Positions 6,118 through 6,332 of a stretch of DNA of 6,332 nt are shown here, piece by piece. This DNA comes from Actinomycetes bacterium (lineage in GTDB: Bacteria; Actinomycetota; Acidimicrobiia; Acidimicrobiales; Palsa-688). Positions within the stretch are counted from its first letter, which is position 1; every line of letters starts with the position of its first letter. The stretch covers positions 1-6,332 of the forward strand of contig JAKBBA010000173.1 in NCBI GenBank assembly GCA_021808665.1, in the 5' to 3' direction. The notes under the pieces are model-generated. The model did no database searches. It was not told where the DNA came from and worked only from the letters and a program-made list of their open reading frames with translations. The translations under genes and the position numbers were made by a program.

Positions 6118-6125
6118 CCCCCTTC
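6118..6125 (-). promoter_or_regulatory. Shine-Dalgarno supporting TTG 6111
   Basis: GAAGGGGG on the minus strand lies six bases before TTG 6111. This spacing favours the TTG over ATG 6099, which would be 18 bases from it and has only a weak AAGG closer. Confidence 0.5.
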
Positions 6126-6137
6126 CCGGCCCCTTCT

Positions 6138-6149
6138 ACCGCTAGCGGT
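6138..6149. promoter_or_regulatory. 12-bp perfect palindrome, candidate operator upstream of the envelope operon
   Basis: ACCGCTAGCGGT is a perfect inverted repeat 26 bases before the TTG start at 6111. On the minus strand a TAACAT box (6153-6158) fits a -10 consensus and would place a start site within or next to the palindrome. No good -35 box is seen. Together they suggest a regulated promoter for the leftward operon within the 6112-6280 divergent intergenic region. A 12-bp palindrome could also occur by chance. Confidence 0.35.
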
Positions 6150-6263
6150 CCAATGTTAACCCAGATCGCCCACGTCGACGCGTGGTTTGAGCGGGGGGTA
6201 TCAGCGAAAAGGGCCTCCTGGTAACGGAAAATCGGGTTTCGTACTCGCGACTTCCCCCAAAGC

Positions 6264-6270
6264 AGGAGGG
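6264..6270 (+). promoter_or_regulatory. Shine-Dalgarno for the gene starting at 6281
   Basis: AGGAGGG is a near-perfect match to the anti-Shine-Dalgarno complement and lies 10 bases before ATG 6281. It is the strongest ribosome-binding site in the window and the main evidence for a gene starting there. Confidence 0.5.
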
Positions 6271-6280
6271 CACTTCGGAC

Positions 6281-6332
6281 ATGAAAGCTACCAGCACGGC
6301 GCGCCTAGGGGCAAGGGGGTGGTCCCTCATGT
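6281..6332 (+). CDS. 5' end of a divergent gene (partial)
   Basis: ATG 6281 follows AGGAGGG and opens a frame to the window edge reading MKATSTARLGARGWSLM. It is divergent from the envelope operon, with 169 bp between the two starts. The basic stretch followed by RGWSLM faintly resembles a type IV prepilin cleavage region (G, aromatic, x, L, hydrophobic). The next codon begins with T, however, so the usual Glu at position 5 is impossible. I therefore give no function. Confidence 0.45.
   Translation, partial: MKATSTARLGARGWSLM

Noticed and set aside
6142..6330. A 62-codon minus-strand frame at the right edge
   Set aside because: It covers the divergent promoter region and the palindrome, is Arg-rich and has no motif. 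The plus-strand ATG 6281 with its strong Shine-Dalgarno explains the edge better.
1..6332. CRISPR arrays, tRNA or rRNA genes, intact insertion sequences
   Set aside because: No spaced direct repeats, cloverleaf-like segments, rRNA-like sequence or transposase motifs were seen on either strand.

Overview
The window looks like chromosomal DNA of a high-GC Gram-positive bacterium (Actinomycetota). The reasons are the G+C-rich coding sequence, GTG and TTG starts, Ser/Thr/Pro-rich extracytoplasmic linkers, a peptidoglycan amidase resembling mycobacterial Rv3717, and a membrane protein ending in a WNPIA-type domain that I associate with actinobacteria. I cannot assign a genus.

Left part (1-898): the intact gene is a 256-residue inositol-monophosphatase-superfamily phosphatase on the + strand. 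The 127 bases before it are ambiguous. They could be the 3' end of an upstream gene that overlaps the phosphatase start by 4 bp (GTGA) but carries an in-frame TGA, or the 5' end of a divergent gene.

Middle part (899-3099): this is a gene graveyard. On the - strand, 903-2328 is one decayed gene broken by two frameshifts and two nonsense codons. Its pieces, read in order across frames, fit a helix-turn-helix protein with a long C-terminal region found in Streptomyces-type genomes. It abuts, head to head near 2330-2370, an internal fragment of a large Eco57I-like restriction/methyltransferase gene on the + strand. That fragment carries an in-frame TAG and is cut off at about 3085. Base composition jumps from roughly half G+C to about three quarters at this junction. 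This is the scar of an accessory, possibly defence-related, region.

Right part (3100-6111): a compact three-gene cell-envelope operon is transcribed leftward. The order is a zinc-ribbon/proline-rich single-pass membrane protein (TTG start at 6111), an Amidase_3 peptidoglycan amidase, and a membrane-anchored class-A-beta-lactamase-like serine hydrolase. The junctions are tight. A 9-bp perfect stem-loop sits over the first stop codon and in the ribosome-binding position of the amidase, and the amidase stop directly abuts the hydrolase start. The amidase has Asn where the family normally has a zinc-binding His, and the hydrolase has no obvious class A general-base Glu. The trio probably works on or senses peptidoglycan outside the membrane, but its exact job is not known.

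Right edge (6112-6332): a 169-bp divergent intergenic region has a 12-bp palindrome near the operon start. A + strand gene with a good Shine-Dalgarno begins at 6281 and runs off the window.

I did not find a convincing complete new system. The best leads are the three-gene envelope operon with its stem-loop and altered active sites, and the decayed regulator/restriction junction.
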